Translations under genes and position numbers: made by a program
Assembly (NCBI RefSeq): GCF_014534645.1
Contig: NZ_JACVQF010000191.1
Coordinates: 62,001 to 126,000, forward strand
DNA from: Streptomyces griseicoloratus
GTDB lineage: Bacteria > Actinomycetota > Actinomycetes > Streptomycetales > Streptomycetaceae
DNA: 64,000 nucleotides
Reading direction: 5' to 3'
Shown here: positions 1 through 8,661 of the stretch, in pieces
How the letters are laid out: each line of letters opens with the position of its first letter
How positions within the stretch are numbered: position 1 is the stretch's first letter
Notes under the pieces: model-generated
Database searches by the model: none
Told to the model about the DNA's origin: nothing
The model's input: only the letters and a program-made list of their open reading frames with translations

Positions 1-110
1 GGCTTGGCGGGCTTGCGGACGTGGGCCTGGCTCGCGGGTGCGGCGGCGAACACGGCCAGGAGCAGGGCGAGACACGGGGCCAGGAGGGTGCGGAACGCGA
101 GTCGACGCAT
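1..110 (-). CDS. Secreted protein, N-terminal fragment
   Basis: Only the first 36 codons are in the window; the gene runs off the left edge. The ATG at 110 is preceded by an AGGA about 10 bases upstream. The peptide has a classical signal sequence: Met-Arg-Arg, a Leu/Ala-rich core of about 18 residues, and an Ala-x-Ala-type cleavage region near residue 25-30. The mature part begins with basic and Pro-rich residues. The product is therefore exported, but its function cannot be told. A pectate lyase follows upstream on the same strand, so another extracellular polysaccharide enzyme is possible, which is inference only. Confidence 0.6.
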   Translation of the reverse strand, partial: MRRLAFRTLLAPCLALLLAVFAAAPASQAHVRKPAK

Positions 111-201
111 GAGGGTTCCTGTGGGTGTCTGGTGGATTCTGTCGGGTGGCGTGCCCTCGGAGTGTCACGAGCGGGAGGCCGTGCGTCAACGGGGCGGCAG
201 G

Positions 202-218
202 GGCCGAAAGTTTCGGCC
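202..218. promoter_or_regulatory. Palindrome GGCCGAAA-G-TTTCGGCC, candidate operator
   Basis: A perfect 8-bp inverted repeat with a one-base centre lies about 90 bp upstream of the start at 110 and downstream of the pectate lyase. GAAAnTTTC-type palindromes occur before glycan-degradation genes in streptomycetes, where LacI-family repressors bind them. The assignment here is inferred from position and shape only. Confidence 0.35.
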
Positions 219-228
219 GCGGACAGGG

Positions 229-264
229 GAACGCCCCCGCCGGCCGTCACCGGCGGGGGCGTTC
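229..264 (-). terminator. Terminator of the pectate lyase gene
   Basis: A perfect 15-bp stem (229-243 with 250-264) and six-base loop begins 25 bases past the pectate lyase stop codon. There is no T-tract, which is normal for streptomycete terminators. Confidence 0.75.
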
Positions 265-288
265 GACGGGCCCGGCGGCCCGGGGCGC

Positions 289-1125
289 TCAGTCGTAGCT
301 GATGTCGGCGCCGGTGAAGTCGCAGGTCTTGCCGTACGGGCCGACCGGGGTGAGCTTCTTGGGCTCCTTTCCGGTGCTGTTGCCCTCGAAGCGGACGCAG
401 GTCTCGATCTTCTTCTTGGCGTCGCCGTGGACGCGGACGTTGCGCAGCGCCGCCGTGTCGCCGTAGTTGGCGTTGACGCCCACGATCGACTTGCCGGGCG
501 CGGTGACGTCCACGTCGTTGATGACGATCGTGCGCTGGTACTGCTTCTTGCAGTTGCCGCAGGAGCGCACCAGCTTGCCGAAGTTCTCGACCCGGAACTT
601 GCTGACGACGAGCTTGCCGGCGCCGTTGAACTGCAGCACCTTGTCGTCGGCGTTCTTCGCGCCGCCTCCGTACACCGTGTACACGGCCGACGGCGAGGTG
701 CCCTTGAAGCTGGCGGCGTCCTCGCCGACGTCCAGCCACCACACGTTCTGCAGCGTGCAGGAGCCCTTGCAGTGGACGCCGTCGGCGGCCGGGGTGCCGA
801 TGATCACGTTCTTCAGCGTGGCTCCGTCGGCCAGTTCGAAGACCGGGTCCTGGCCCTCGTCCTGGCCGTCGCCGCCCAGGGCTCCGGTGCCGTAGAACTT
901 CTTCATCTTCCCGTCGTAGGTGCCCGACACCGGGATCGTCGACGAGACGGGCCTGCTTCCGGTGTCCGTGGGCCAGGGGGAGGAGGCGGCACCGGCGGTG
1001 GACAGCATCGTCGTGGTGACGATCGCCGCGCCGGTGAGCCCGAAGGCGGAGGCCGCGGCGATCACCGCCCGCCGCCTGGTGACCCGGCGGCGGTGTCGGA
1101 CGCGCTGTTCGGCTCGTGCAGTCAT
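289..1125 (-). CDS. Secreted pectate lyase, PL3 family
   Basis: This 278-residue protein should cleave pectate by beta-elimination outside the cell. Its N-terminus carries an arginine cluster (TRRR) followed by a hydrophobic stretch, so export may use the Tat route. The mature part has the PL3 features: a short parallel beta-helix of about 230 residues, an ADGVHCKGSC segment, a VWWLDVGEDAASFKG segment, and further Cys pairs (SCGNC; CVRFEG) that probably form disulfides. The ATG at 1125 was preferred over the one at 1131 because AAGGA lies six bases before it but abuts the other. A strong hairpin follows the stop. The family call rests on these motifs and on length. Confidence 0.9.
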   Translation of the reverse strand: MTARAEQRVRHRRRVTRRRAVIAAASAFGLTGAAIVTTTMLSTAGAASSPWPTDTGSRPVSSTIPVSGTYDGKMKKFYGTGALGGDGQDEGQDPVFELADGATLKNVIIGTPAADGVHCKGSCTLQNVWWLDVGEDAASFKGTSPSAVYTVYGGGAKNADDKVLQFNGAGKLVVSKFRVENFGKLVRSCGNCKKQYQRTIVINDVDVTAPGKSIVGVNANYGDTAALRNVRVHGDAKKKIETCVRFEGNSTGKEPKKLTPVGPYGKTCDFTGADISYD

Positions 1126-1210
1126 GCCCATTCCTTGCGTGGGGGAGAGGATCTTTGCGCTTCCTGGTCGCCACGGGTGGGGAAAGGGTTGCCGCCTCTT
1201 CAGATCTTTT

Positions 1211-2080
1211 TCACGAACCGGTGCCGCCGGAGGCGTCGTCGGTGCCGTGCGCCGCGAAGTCGCCCGCGACCGACCGCTGTCCGGAGGCGGCCGTCGCCTT
1301 CGCCGTGTACCGGTCGTCCGCGGCGTCCCGGCCGCCGCGTTCGTGGTCGTACTGGCCGGCGAAGACCCACTCGCCCGCCGGGACCGTACGGCCTTCCTTC
1401 AGCGTCCACGTGTAGACGAGGAAACCGTCCCGCTCGGCGACCGCGAAGGAGAAGTCGTCCTCCGGCAGGGACCGCCAGGCGCCGGTGGAGGCGACCCCGC
1501 CCGTCTGCGCGATCCTCAGCTCGACGGTGAGTGCGGTCAGCGGCTCACGGGTCTTGAGCGTGACGTTGCTCTGCGCCCAGAACTCGTTGCTGTGCGGGTC
1601 GACCGAGCCGTCCGACCACAGCGGACCGTCCTGTTCACCGGCGGCCGGCGGCCGGGCGGAGGAGGTGCCGGCCGGAGGCCGGGAGGGCGGTGGTGACTGC
1701 GGTCCCCGGGACGCGGGCGAGGTGCGCGGCGACGGATCCGCCGGCGGCGCGGGCGCATGGCTCGCGGTGCCCTCGGGGGACGGCGACGCGGTGGGCGTCG
1801 GCGAGGTGGCGACCGAACGCTGCGGGGGCGCGTCCTCCTTCACCGCGGACGCGACCGCGTAGCCGCCGACCGCGAGGACGCCCGCCACCGCGGCCGTCGC
1901 CCCGGCCACCCGCGCCCAGCCGAACAGCGGCGGACGCGTCGCCCGGTGGTCGGGCCGCACCTCACCGGCCATGCCGCGTTCGATCCGGGCCAGCATGCGC
2001 GCCCGGTCGGGCTCGTGCGCCCCGGCCGCCTCGTGCAGCCGGGCGCGCAGTTCCCCGTGCACGTCCCGCCGCATGGTCAT
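1211..2080 (-). CDS. Single-pass membrane protein, partner of the ECF sigma factor
   Basis: A protein of 289 residues with a cytoplasmic, Arg-rich N-terminus of about 50 residues, one transmembrane helix near residues 55-75, a long low-complexity Pro/Ser/Thr linker (about 80-150) and a compact extracytoplasmic domain. The start overlaps the sigma factor stop as ATGA, so the two are translationally coupled. Such partners in SigE-type operons can act as anti-sigma or sensor proteins, but I see no zinc anti-sigma (HxxxCxxC) motif. The outer domain contains YTWTL and FAGQYDH segments that I cannot assign to a family. The role in sigma control is inferred from coupling only. Confidence 0.8.
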   Translation of the reverse strand: MTMRRDVHGELRARLHEAAGAHEPDRARMLARIERGMAGEVRPDHRATRPPLFGWARVAGATAAVAGVLAVGGYAVASAVKEDAPPQRSVATSPTPTASPSPEGTASHAPAPPADPSPRTSPASRGPQSPPPSRPPAGTSSARPPAAGEQDGPLWSDGSVDPHSNEFWAQSNVTLKTREPLTALTVELRIAQTGGVASTGAWRSLPEDDFSFAVAERDGFLVYTWTLKEGRTVPAGEWVFAGQYDHERGGRDAADDRYTAKATAASGQRSVAGDFAAHGTDDASGGTGS

Positions 2081-2643
2081 CGGTTCCCTTCCGCGGCCTC
2101 GCCGGTGCGCGCGATCGCCGCGCGCACCCGCTGCGGAGCTCCCGATGTGCCGAGCAACCGCTGCAGTTCGGCCATTCCCTTCGACGTCTGGCTCTTCACC
2201 GTACCCACCGAGACGCCCAGGGCGAGCGCGGTGTCCTTCTCGGACAGGTCGAACGCGTGCCGCAGCACCACGCAGGCCCGCTTGCGGAACGGCAGTCTGC
2301 GCAACGCCTCCTGCACGTCCACCACGCCCGCCACGTCGGGGTTCTCGGTCCTCTCCTCGCGCTGCGACCAGAACAGGGCGATCCGCCGGCGCTCGCGCAC
2401 CGCGCTGCGTATGCGGGTGCGCGCGAGGTTGGCGACGACACCGCGTGCGTACGCCACCGGATGGTCGGCCGCGCGCACCCGGTCCCAGCGGTGCCACAGC
2501 GCCAGCAGCGCGTCCGCCGCCAGGTCGTCGGCGGTGTCCGGCTCACCCGTCAGCAGATGGGCGAGCCGGGACAGTTCGGCGTAGTGGCGCTCGAAGAAGG
2601 CGTGGAACTCCACGGAGGCGGCGTCGTCGACGACTGTGCCCAC
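2077..2643 (-). CDS. SigE-family ECF RNA polymerase sigma factor
   Basis: A 188-residue ECF (group 4) sigma factor. Region 2 covers about residues 10-75, with FFERHYAELSRLAHLLTG and DLAADALLALWHRW. Region 4 covers about 110-165, with the helix-turn-helix LSEKDTALALGVSVGTVKSQ that contacts the -35 element. This matches the actinobacterial SigE subfamily of about 170-190 residues. The start is a GTG at 2643. The downstream gene overlaps by 4 bp and encodes a membrane protein that may control it. A hairpin separates it from the upstream penicillin-binding protein, so it probably has its own promoter in 2644-2726. Confidence 0.92.
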   Translation of the reverse strand: MGTVVDDAASVEFHAFFERHYAELSRLAHLLTGEPDTADDLAADALLALWHRWDRVRAADHPVAYARGVVANLARTRIRSAVRERRRIALFWSQREERTENPDVAGVVDVQEALRRLPFRKRACVVLRHAFDLSEKDTALALGVSVGTVKSQTSKGMAELQRLLGTSGAPQRVRAAIARTGEAAEGNR

Positions 2644-2726
2644 GGGCGGTCTCTCCTCGCAGCGGCTTCCCCGACGTCGAACAGCCGTGCGCCGGGCCGG
2701 GACCCGGAACTGTAGCAGCGTCGGAC

Positions 2727-2765
2727 GGTCCGTCGTACGGTGCCTCGAACACCGTATGACGGACC
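2727..2765 (-). terminator. Terminator after the penicillin-binding protein gene
   Basis: A 16-bp stem with one mismatch and a seven-base loop starts 18 bases beyond the stop at 2783 and lies before the sigma factor gene. Confidence 0.65.
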
Positions 2766-2782
2766 GAACTCGCGGGAGACGT

Positions 2783-4240
2783 CTAGCTCTTGAGCGCCGC
2801 CTCCATCATCGCCTTGGCCACCGGTGCCGCCAGGCCGTTGCCGCTGACCTCCGACCGGGCCGCGTCGGACTGCTCGACCACGACGGCCACCGCGACCTGC
2901 TTGTCCGAGGTGTCGGACTTGGCGTACGAGGTGAACCAGGCGTACGGCGTCTTGCTGTTGTTCTCGCCGTGCTGGGCCGTGCCCGTCTTGCCGCCCACCG
3001 TCGCCCCCGCGATCTGCGCGTTCGACCCGGTGCCCTCCTCGACCACGGTCCGCATGGCCGACTGGAGCTGCTCGGCCGTGGCGGAGCTGACGATCTGCTT
3101 CGTCTCCGCGTCGTCGTCGTAGTCCTGCAGCACGTGGCCGCCGCTGTCGGTGGTCTGCGACACCATGTGGGGCGAGACCAGCTTGCCGCCGTTGGCAAGG
3201 GCCGCCGACACCATGGCCATCTGCAGCGGGGTCGCCGTGACGTCGAACTGGCCGATGCCCGTCAGGGCGGTCGACGGCCGGTTCATGTCCTTCGGGTACA
3301 CGCTCGTGTAGGCCCGCACCGGCACGTCCTGGGTCTCGTCGTTGAAACCGAACTTCTCGGCCGTCGCCCGCACCTTGTCCTGGCCGAGGTCGACGGCCAT
3401 CTTCGCGAAGACGTTGTTGCACGAGTACTGCAGCGCGGTGCGGATCGTGGCGTTCTCGCAGGGGGCGTTCGGGTTCTCGTTGGTGAGGTTCGTCGTGGTG
3501 TCCGGCAGCCGGTACGGGTCCGGGCTGTCGGTCCGCTCGTCCACCGATCCGTACAGCCCGTCCTCCAGGGCGGCGGCCGCCACCACCAGCTTGAACGTGG
3601 AGCCAGGCGGCAGCGGCTGGCGCAGCGCGCGGTTGGTGAGCGGCTTGTCCTCGTCCTTCGTCAGCTTCTGCCACGCCTCGCCCGCGGTGTTGGCGTCGGT
3701 CAGCGACGACGGGTCGTACGACGGGGTCGACACCACCGCGAGGATCCGGCCCGTCGCCGGGTCGATCGCGACGGCGGCGCCCTTCTTGTCGCCCAGCGCC
3801 CCGTACGCCGCCTTCTGTACCTCCGGGTCGATGGTCGTGACCACGTTGCCCGGGTCGGCCCGCTGGTTGGTGACCGTGTCCATGATGGTCTTCAGTTGCG
3901 GGTCGGTGCCGTTGAGCAGGTCCTCGTAGATGCCCTCCAGCTGTGTGGGCGCATACGCCTGCGAGGCGTAGCCGGTCACCGCCGCGTACAGCTCGCCGTC
4001 GCCGTACGTGCGCTTGTACGCGAGGTCGCCGTTCTCCGTCCGCTCCGAGCCGGTGACCGACCGTCCGGCCACGATGATGTTCCCGAGCGGCTCCGCGTAC
4101 GTCTCGATCGCGTTGCGCCGGTTGTCCTTGTCGTCCGCGAGTGCCCGACCGTCGTAGAACTGCACCCAGGTGGCCCTGACCAGCAGAGCGAACACCAGGA
4201 GCAGCGTGAAGACGGAGGCACGCCTGATCGTCTTGTTCAT
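2783..4240 (-). CDS. Penicillin-binding protein, transpeptidase (PbpA/FtsI-like)
   Basis: A 485-residue class B-type penicillin-binding protein that cross-links peptidoglycan at the outer membrane face. One N-terminal helix (about residues 9-26) anchors it. The transpeptidase motifs are complete: STFK at 214-217 with the acylated Ser, SCN at 273-275 and KTG at 418-420. The short dimerisation region before the catalytic domain fits the PbpA group rather than full-length FtsI. A GGCGGG ribosome site precedes the ATG. The gene lies 64 bp downstream of the response regulator on the same strand, so it could be partly co-transcribed with it, but a weak GC hairpin lies between them. Confidence 0.93.
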   Translation of the reverse strand: MNKTIRRASVFTLLLVFALLVRATWVQFYDGRALADDKDNRRNAIETYAEPLGNIIVAGRSVTGSERTENGDLAYKRTYGDGELYAAVTGYASQAYAPTQLEGIYEDLLNGTDPQLKTIMDTVTNQRADPGNVVTTIDPEVQKAAYGALGDKKGAAVAIDPATGRILAVVSTPSYDPSSLTDANTAGEAWQKLTKDEDKPLTNRALRQPLPPGSTFKLVVAAAALEDGLYGSVDERTDSPDPYRLPDTTTNLTNENPNAPCENATIRTALQYSCNNVFAKMAVDLGQDKVRATAEKFGFNDETQDVPVRAYTSVYPKDMNRPSTALTGIGQFDVTATPLQMAMVSAALANGGKLVSPHMVSQTTDSGGHVLQDYDDDAETKQIVSSATAEQLQSAMRTVVEEGTGSNAQIAGATVGGKTGTAQHGENNSKTPYAWFTSYAKSDTSDKQVAVAVVVEQSDAARSEVSGNGLAAPVAKAMMEAALKS

Positions 4241-4304
4241 CCCGCCGACAAGACGAGCGGGCCGGATCGAATCGTTCCCTTCTGGCCCGGTCCCGCCGGA
4301 TTTC

Positions 4305-4964
4305 TCATCGTCCGTTCATGAAACCGGCCTCGTAGGCCCGCACGACCGCCTGGGTGCGGTCCCGGCTGCCGGTCTTCGCCAGCACGGACGCCACATGGGT
4401 CTTCACCGTGGCGGGACCCACTCCCATGCTCCGGGCGATCTCCGCGTTGGTCAGCCCGGTCGCCATCAGCCGCAGCACCTCGCCCTCGCGTCCCGTGAGC
4501 CGCGCCACCCAGGCCGGTGGCGCCGGGTTGGCCCGTGCGTGCTCGGCCGCGAGAGCCCGTACGGCCGACGGGAACAGCAGCGTGTCGCTGTGCGCCACCA
4601 GCCGCACGGCCCGTACGAGCGTGTCGGCGTCGGCCCGTTTGAGCAGGAATCCGGCGGCACCGGCGCGCAGGGCGTCGTAGACGTAGGAGTCGTTCTCGAA
4701 GGTGGTCACGACGACGATCCGGGGCGGTTCGGGGAGCACGGCGAGGATCTGCTCGGTGGCACGGATGCCGTCGGTCCCGGGCATGCGGACGTCCATCAGG
4801 GCGACGTCGGGCCGCGCCTCGCGCACCACGGAGACGGCCTCGGCCCCCGTCGCCGCCTCGCCGACGACCTCCAGGTCCGGTTCGGCGGAGAGGATCGCGC
4901 GCAGGGCGGTGCGCACCATGCGCTCGTCGTCGGCGAGGACGATCCTGATCGGCGGGCGGGTCAT
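4305..4964 (-). CDS. NarL/LuxR-family response regulator
   Basis: A 219-residue regulator. The receiver domain (about 1-125) has the acidic pair ADDE at 11-14, the phospho-acceptor Asp58 in LMDVRMPGTDG, and a conserved Lys near residue 107. The C-terminal LuxR helix-turn-helix (about 150-215) contains LTGREGEVLRLMATGLTNAE and the recognition helix VGPATVKTHVASVLAK. Its start overlaps the kinase stop as ATGA, making the kinase its evident partner. Targets are unknown; the membrane protein upstream in the same operon and the adjacent penicillin-binding protein suggest an envelope-related signal, which is inference. Confidence 0.94.
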   Translation of the reverse strand: MTRPPIRIVLADDERMVRTALRAILSAEPDLEVVGEAATGAEAVSVVREARPDVALMDVRMPGTDGIRATEQILAVLPEPPRIVVVTTFENDSYVYDALRAGAAGFLLKRADADTLVRAVRLVAHSDTLLFPSAVRALAAEHARANPAPPAWVARLTGREGEVLRLMATGLTNAEIARSMGVGPATVKTHVASVLAKTGSRDRTQAVVRAYEAGFMNGR

Positions 4965-6211
4965 ACGGATCCCTTCAGCGGCAGTCGTACGTGCAGGCAC
5001 CAGGTCCCCCCGGCCGCGCCCGCCCGGGCCGCTCCGCCCAGCAGCCGGGCCCGGTCGGCGATGCCGCGCAGGCCGTGGCCGCCGCCGGGACGCGGAGCGC
5101 CGGCCTCGCCCAGGGGGTTCTCGACCGTGATCCGCAGGTGGTCGTCCGCCACGTCGATGGTCACGGCCACCGTGACCCGGTCGCCGGCGTGCCTGAGCGC
5201 GTTGCTCAGCCCCTCCTGCACGATGCGATACGCCTCGCGGGAGATCAGCGGCGGGACCGACGCGGGGTCGGCGGTGACGGCGGCCCGCACCCGCAGCCCG
5301 CCCGCGCGGGTGCGGCGCAGCAGGCCGTCGAGGTCGTCGGCGAGCGTCGGCGCGGGTGCGGTGCCCGGGGCGTCGCCGTCCCGCAGCACCCCGAGGACGG
5401 CGTCCAGCTCGCCGACGGTGCGCCGGCTGGTGTCCTCGATCGCGGCGAGGGCCTCGCGGACGAACTCGCGGTCGCTGTCCAGGAGCCGGCGCGCCGCGCT
5501 CGCCTGGAGCATGACCGCGCTCAGGGCGTGGCCGACGGAGTCGTGCAGCTCGCGCGCCAGCCGGTTGCGCACGGCGAGGTCGGCGGCCCGCGCCTCGGCC
5601 GCCGCGACCCGCTCCTCGGGAGAGGGGCCGAGCAGCGCGGGCGCCCAGCGCGCCAGCAGCACACCGCAGCCGGCGGCGCACCCGGCGAGCCCGACGAGCA
5701 TCGCGACGCCCGCCACCGGCGCCAGCGGGAGCGCCCAGCTCTGCTCGAAGACCGCGGGCAGCCCGAGCCGGCTGTCGCGCAGCCCCTCGAAGACGGGCAG
5801 CACGATCAGCACCGTCGCGAACGGCGGCACCGCGAGCGACATCCCCGCGACGATCCCGCCGAACCCGAGGTGCAGCGTGAACCAGGCCGCCGTACGTCCC
5901 TTCTCACCCTTCGTCCGCGCGGGCCCGTAGGCCAGCAGGTCCTCCTCCACCCCGCACAGCCAGCGCACCACCCCCGCCTCCAGCGGCCGGGTCGGAGGGA
6001 ACAGCGAGGTGACGGCGGCCAGCGGCAGCCCGACGGCGAAGGAGGCGAACTGTACGGCGACCGAGCCGAAGAGGTTCGTGGCGCCCAGGGCGGGACCGAC
6101 GGCGACCGAGCCGACCAGGACGTACGGCATGGCGAGCGCGCCGCCGAGGATCAGGTGGACCCACCGCAGGCGCGCCCGCCGGCCGAACAGCAGCCGGGCG
6201 AACGCGGTCAC
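4961..6211 (-). CDS. Sensor histidine kinase, HisKA_3 type
   Basis: A 416-residue membrane kinase. The N-terminal half has about four to five transmembrane helices in two groups (about 18-70 and 108-190). The dimerisation/phospho-acceptor box ELHDSVGHALS gives His223 as the phosphorylated residue. The HATPase_c domain contains EGLSNALRHA (N box) and GGGHGLRGIADRA (G box). GTG at 6211 is chosen because it overlaps the preceding stop as GTGA. The stop overlaps the response regulator start as ATGA. No extracellular sensor domain is visible, so sensing is likely within or at the membrane. Confidence 0.93.
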   Translation of the reverse strand: MTAFARLLFGRRARLRWVHLILGGALAMPYVLVGSVAVGPALGATNLFGSVAVQFASFAVGLPLAAVTSLFPPTRPLEAGVVRWLCGVEEDLLAYGPARTKGEKGRTAAWFTLHLGFGGIVAGMSLAVPPFATVLIVLPVFEGLRDSRLGLPAVFEQSWALPLAPVAGVAMLVGLAGCAAGCGVLLARWAPALLGPSPEERVAAAEARAADLAVRNRLARELHDSVGHALSAVMLQASAARRLLDSDREFVREALAAIEDTSRRTVGELDAVLGVLRDGDAPGTAPAPTLADDLDGLLRRTRAGGLRVRAAVTADPASVPPLISREAYRIVQEGLSNALRHAGDRVTVAVTIDVADDHLRITVENPLGEAGAPRPGGGHGLRGIADRARLLGGAARAGAAGGTWCLHVRLPLKGSV

Positions 6212-7218
6212 GGCCGTTTCGGGGCGGTGGCCGACCGCCTGGCGAGGAAGCCCGCGCCGACGGCGGCGAGGAGGAGGCCGACGATCATCTGGCCAGCGTA
6301 GGTGAGCAGCATCAGCTGTGTCGGCCGGTCGGCGGGATCGTCCGTCCCCGTCAGCGAGACGAGGAGCATCCACCCGCCCCAGCAGGCCACCGCGCCCGAG
6401 CCGACCCAGGTCAGAGCAAGGGGCACCGCCACCGGCAGGACGCGCCCCCGGCGGAAGGCGAGCAGCAGGCCCCCGGCGACGGCCACGGCGAGGAAGGCGG
6501 CGTACAGGCCCTCCAGCACGTGGAAGTCACTGGTGCGGTCCGCGGCGTGGGCCGCGCCGAGCCCCGCCGTACCGCCGCACGCCCACGACAGCCGCACGGC
6601 GAGCGGGAACAGCGCGAGGACGGCCGCCGCCACGGCGGTGACCTGCCGGCCCCGCCCGACGACGGAGGCCGGCAGGTCCCACACCCGCCCGCGCCACAGA
6701 TGGCCCCAGCGGTCCCGGGCGTAGAGCACGAACAGCGCCCCGAGGGCGAGCCCCTGCACGATGAACCCGCCGTAGACGACCCCGAACACCCACTCGTGCA
6801 GGAAGGGCTCACGCCGCGGGCCGGAGGCCGTCGCGACGTCGCCGACGAACACCCGCACGAGCAGCTGCAGCGGATACCCGGCCATGATCGGCGCGAGCAG
6901 CCCGGTGGCGGTCCACACCGGGAACGCCAGTAGCCAGGGCGGCACCCTGAGGCCCCACGGCCGGGTCAGCACCAGCGCCAGCACGATCACGCAGCTGTCC
7001 AGCAGGACGGAGAGCCCGTTGGCGACGGCCATGGCCACCCGGTGGTCCAGCAGCGGACTGCCGTCGGGGATCCCGACGTGACTCCCCGCGATCCAGGCGG
7101 CCTTGAGGCCCAGGTACGGCAGGCACGAGACGACGGCGGCCGCCCGCAGCAGCCGCCGGGAACGGGACGGACCGGCCGGGACGACCGCCGGGGCGGCGGG
7201 AGCGAGTGACTGCGTCAT
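6208..7218 (-). CDS. Polytopic membrane protein of a two-component operon
   Basis: A 336-residue integral membrane protein with about eight to nine predicted helices and few charged residues between them. It is the first gene of a three-gene operon with a histidine kinase and a response regulator, joined by a GTGA overlap. I recognise no transporter or enzyme motif. The arrangement suggests a sensory accessory protein or the controlled target, as in other actinobacterial operons of this shape. The ATG at 7218 (MTQSL) was chosen over an upstream in-frame ATG because a signal-like, helix-containing N-terminus begins shortly after it. Confidence 0.8.
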   Translation of the reverse strand: MTQSLAPAAPAVVPAGPSRSRRLLRAAAVVSCLPYLGLKAAWIAGSHVGIPDGSPLLDHRVAMAVANGLSVLLDSCVIVLALVLTRPWGLRVPPWLLAFPVWTATGLLAPIMAGYPLQLLVRVFVGDVATASGPRREPFLHEWVFGVVYGGFIVQGLALGALFVLYARDRWGHLWRGRVWDLPASVVGRGRQVTAVAAAVLALFPLAVRLSWACGGTAGLGAAHAADRTSDFHVLEGLYAAFLAVAVAGGLLLAFRRGRVLPVAVPLALTWVGSGAVACWGGWMLLVSLTGTDDPADRPTQLMLLTYAGQMIVGLLLAAVGAGFLARRSATAPKRP

Positions 7219-7299
7219 GGCCCCACGCTCCTGCGCGAGCGGGCCCGGCCACCTCCTGCGCACGGGCGATCCCGCTCCGCCGCACGGGGGAGGACCGCC

Positions 7300-7770
7300 T
7301 CACCCCGCCAGGTGCAGCACGACCTCGTCGATCTCCTCGCCCCGGGCCTCGGCGAACCCCCTGGCCCGGGCGGACGGCCGGAAGCCGCACTTCTCCAGCA
7401 CGCGCAGCGACCCGGCGTTGTCCGCCGCCGCCCGCGCGTACAGCGGCCGCTCCGGCACCTCCGCCAGCAGGGCCCGCAGCGCGGCCGTCGCCACACCCCG
7501 GCCCCAGTACGCCCGGTCGACCCAGTACGTCACCTCGCGCTCGCCCGGCTCCCCGTACACCGCCGCGCTGCCGATGACGTCACCGTCGCCGAGGATCGTG
7601 CGCACCACGTCGTCCGAGGCCCGCAGCCGCTTCCAGTGGGCCTCGAAGGCGTCCCGGTCGGCCGGGTCCGCGGGGGTGAAGGCCGCCATGCGCAGGGCCT
7701 CCGGGTCGTTCAACTGCCGGTAGAAGACGGGCAGGTCGCTGTCGTGGACCGGGCGCAGTGCGATGTGCAT
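7300..7770 (-). CDS. GNAT-family N-acetyltransferase (RimJ/RimL type)
   Basis: A 156-residue acetyltransferase of the RimJ/RimL-like group, which transfers acetyl from acetyl-CoA to an amine. The acetyl-CoA signature is WGRGVATAALRALLAE (motif A), followed by NAGSLRVLEKCGF (motif B). The N-terminus opens with IALRPVHDSD, a usual start for this group. It lies 15 bp downstream of an IclR regulator on the same strand and could share its transcript. The substrate is unknown. Confidence 0.88.
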   Translation of the reverse strand: MHIALRPVHDSDLPVFYRQLNDPEALRMAAFTPADPADRDAFEAHWKRLRASDDVVRTILGDGDVIGSAAVYGEPGEREVTYWVDRAYWGRGVATAALRALLAEVPERPLYARAAADNAGSLRVLEKCGFRPSARARGFAEARGEEIDEVVLHLAG

Positions 7771-7784
7771 GCTGCAGAGACTAG

Positions 7785-8558
7785 TCAGAGCCTGCGGGTG
7801 GCCAGGGTCAGCCGGTCGCGCGCGTCGAACAGCGCGTCCTTCACCATCTGCTCGTGGGCGGGCGTCAGCCGCGCCACCGGCACCGAGCAGCTGATCGCGT
7901 CCCGCGCGGGTGTGCGGTACGGGATCGCCACGCCGAAGCAGCGCAGCCCCAGCGTGTTCTCCTCGCGGTCCACGGCGAAGCCCTGCTCCCGCACCTGGTG
8001 CAGCTCCTCGATGAGCTTCTCCCGGTCGGTGATGGTGTTCTCGGTGAGCGCGGGCAGCGTCTCGGGCAGCATCTTGCGGACCTGCTCGTCGGTGTACGTG
8101 CTCAGCAGTGCCTTGCCCAGCGAGGTCGAGTGGGCGGGCAGCCGGCGGCCGACCCGGGTGAACGGGCGCAGGTAGTGCTGCGACTGGCGGGTGGCCAGGT
8201 AGACGACGTTCGTGCCGTCGAGGCGGGCGAGGTGGATCGTCTCCGTCGTGTCGTCCGAGAGGCGGTCGAGTGTCGGCCGGGCCGCCGCCACGACCTCGTC
8301 CCCGTCGATGTACGACGTGCCGACCAGCAGCGCCCGTACGCCGATGCCGTAGCGCGTGCCCGTCGCGTCCGTCTCCACCCAGCCCAGCTCGACCAGGGTG
8401 CGCAGCAGCATGTAGAGGCTGGACTTGGGGTAGCCGACGGCCTCCTGGACCGACGCGAGGGAGTGCATACCGGGGCGTCCGGCGAAGTACTCCAGCAGTT
8501 CCACGGTCCGCACCGCGGACTTGACCTGCGCTCCGCCGCCTGTCTCGCCTGCCGACAT
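7785..8558 (-). CDS. IclR-family transcriptional regulator
   Basis: A 257-residue regulator with an N-terminal winged helix-turn-helix (about 10-70: SAVRTVELLEYF and YPKSSLYMLLRTL) and a C-terminal effector domain (about 85-250) containing AHSTSLGKALLS, typical of IclR. It is divergent from the aldehyde dehydrogenase gene with a 103-bp shared region, so it most likely controls that gene and senses a sugar acid or keto acid. ATG at 8558 is preferred because an AAGGG-type ribosome site precedes it; an upstream GTG at 8597 has none. A palindrome at 8620-8637 is a candidate binding site. Confidence 0.93.
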   Translation of the reverse strand: MSAGETGGGAQVKSAVRTVELLEYFAGRPGMHSLASVQEAVGYPKSSLYMLLRTLVELGWVETDATGTRYGIGVRALLVGTSYIDGDEVVAAARPTLDRLSDDTTETIHLARLDGTNVVYLATRQSQHYLRPFTRVGRRLPAHSTSLGKALLSTYTDEQVRKMLPETLPALTENTITDREKLIEELHQVREQGFAVDREENTLGLRCFGVAIPYRTPARDAISCSVPVARLTPAHEQMVKDALFDARDRLTLATRRL

Positions 8559-8619
8559 CGCCCTTGACCCCTTCGTTGGACGGGAAATAGTCTCCACGCG
8601 TATTCACCCATAGAGACAG

Positions 8620-8637
8620 CGTTCAGTATATCGAACG
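8620..8637. promoter_or_regulatory. Candidate IclR operator in the divergent promoter
   Basis: CGTTC-N8-GAACG is the only clear inverted repeat between the IclR and dehydrogenase starts. The AT-rich spacer (AGTATATC) could hold the -10 region of the dehydrogenase promoter, so binding would block it. Inferred from shape and position. Confidence 0.4.
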
Positions 8638-8661
8638 TCCCTAGATCTGGAGGGACCCGCG

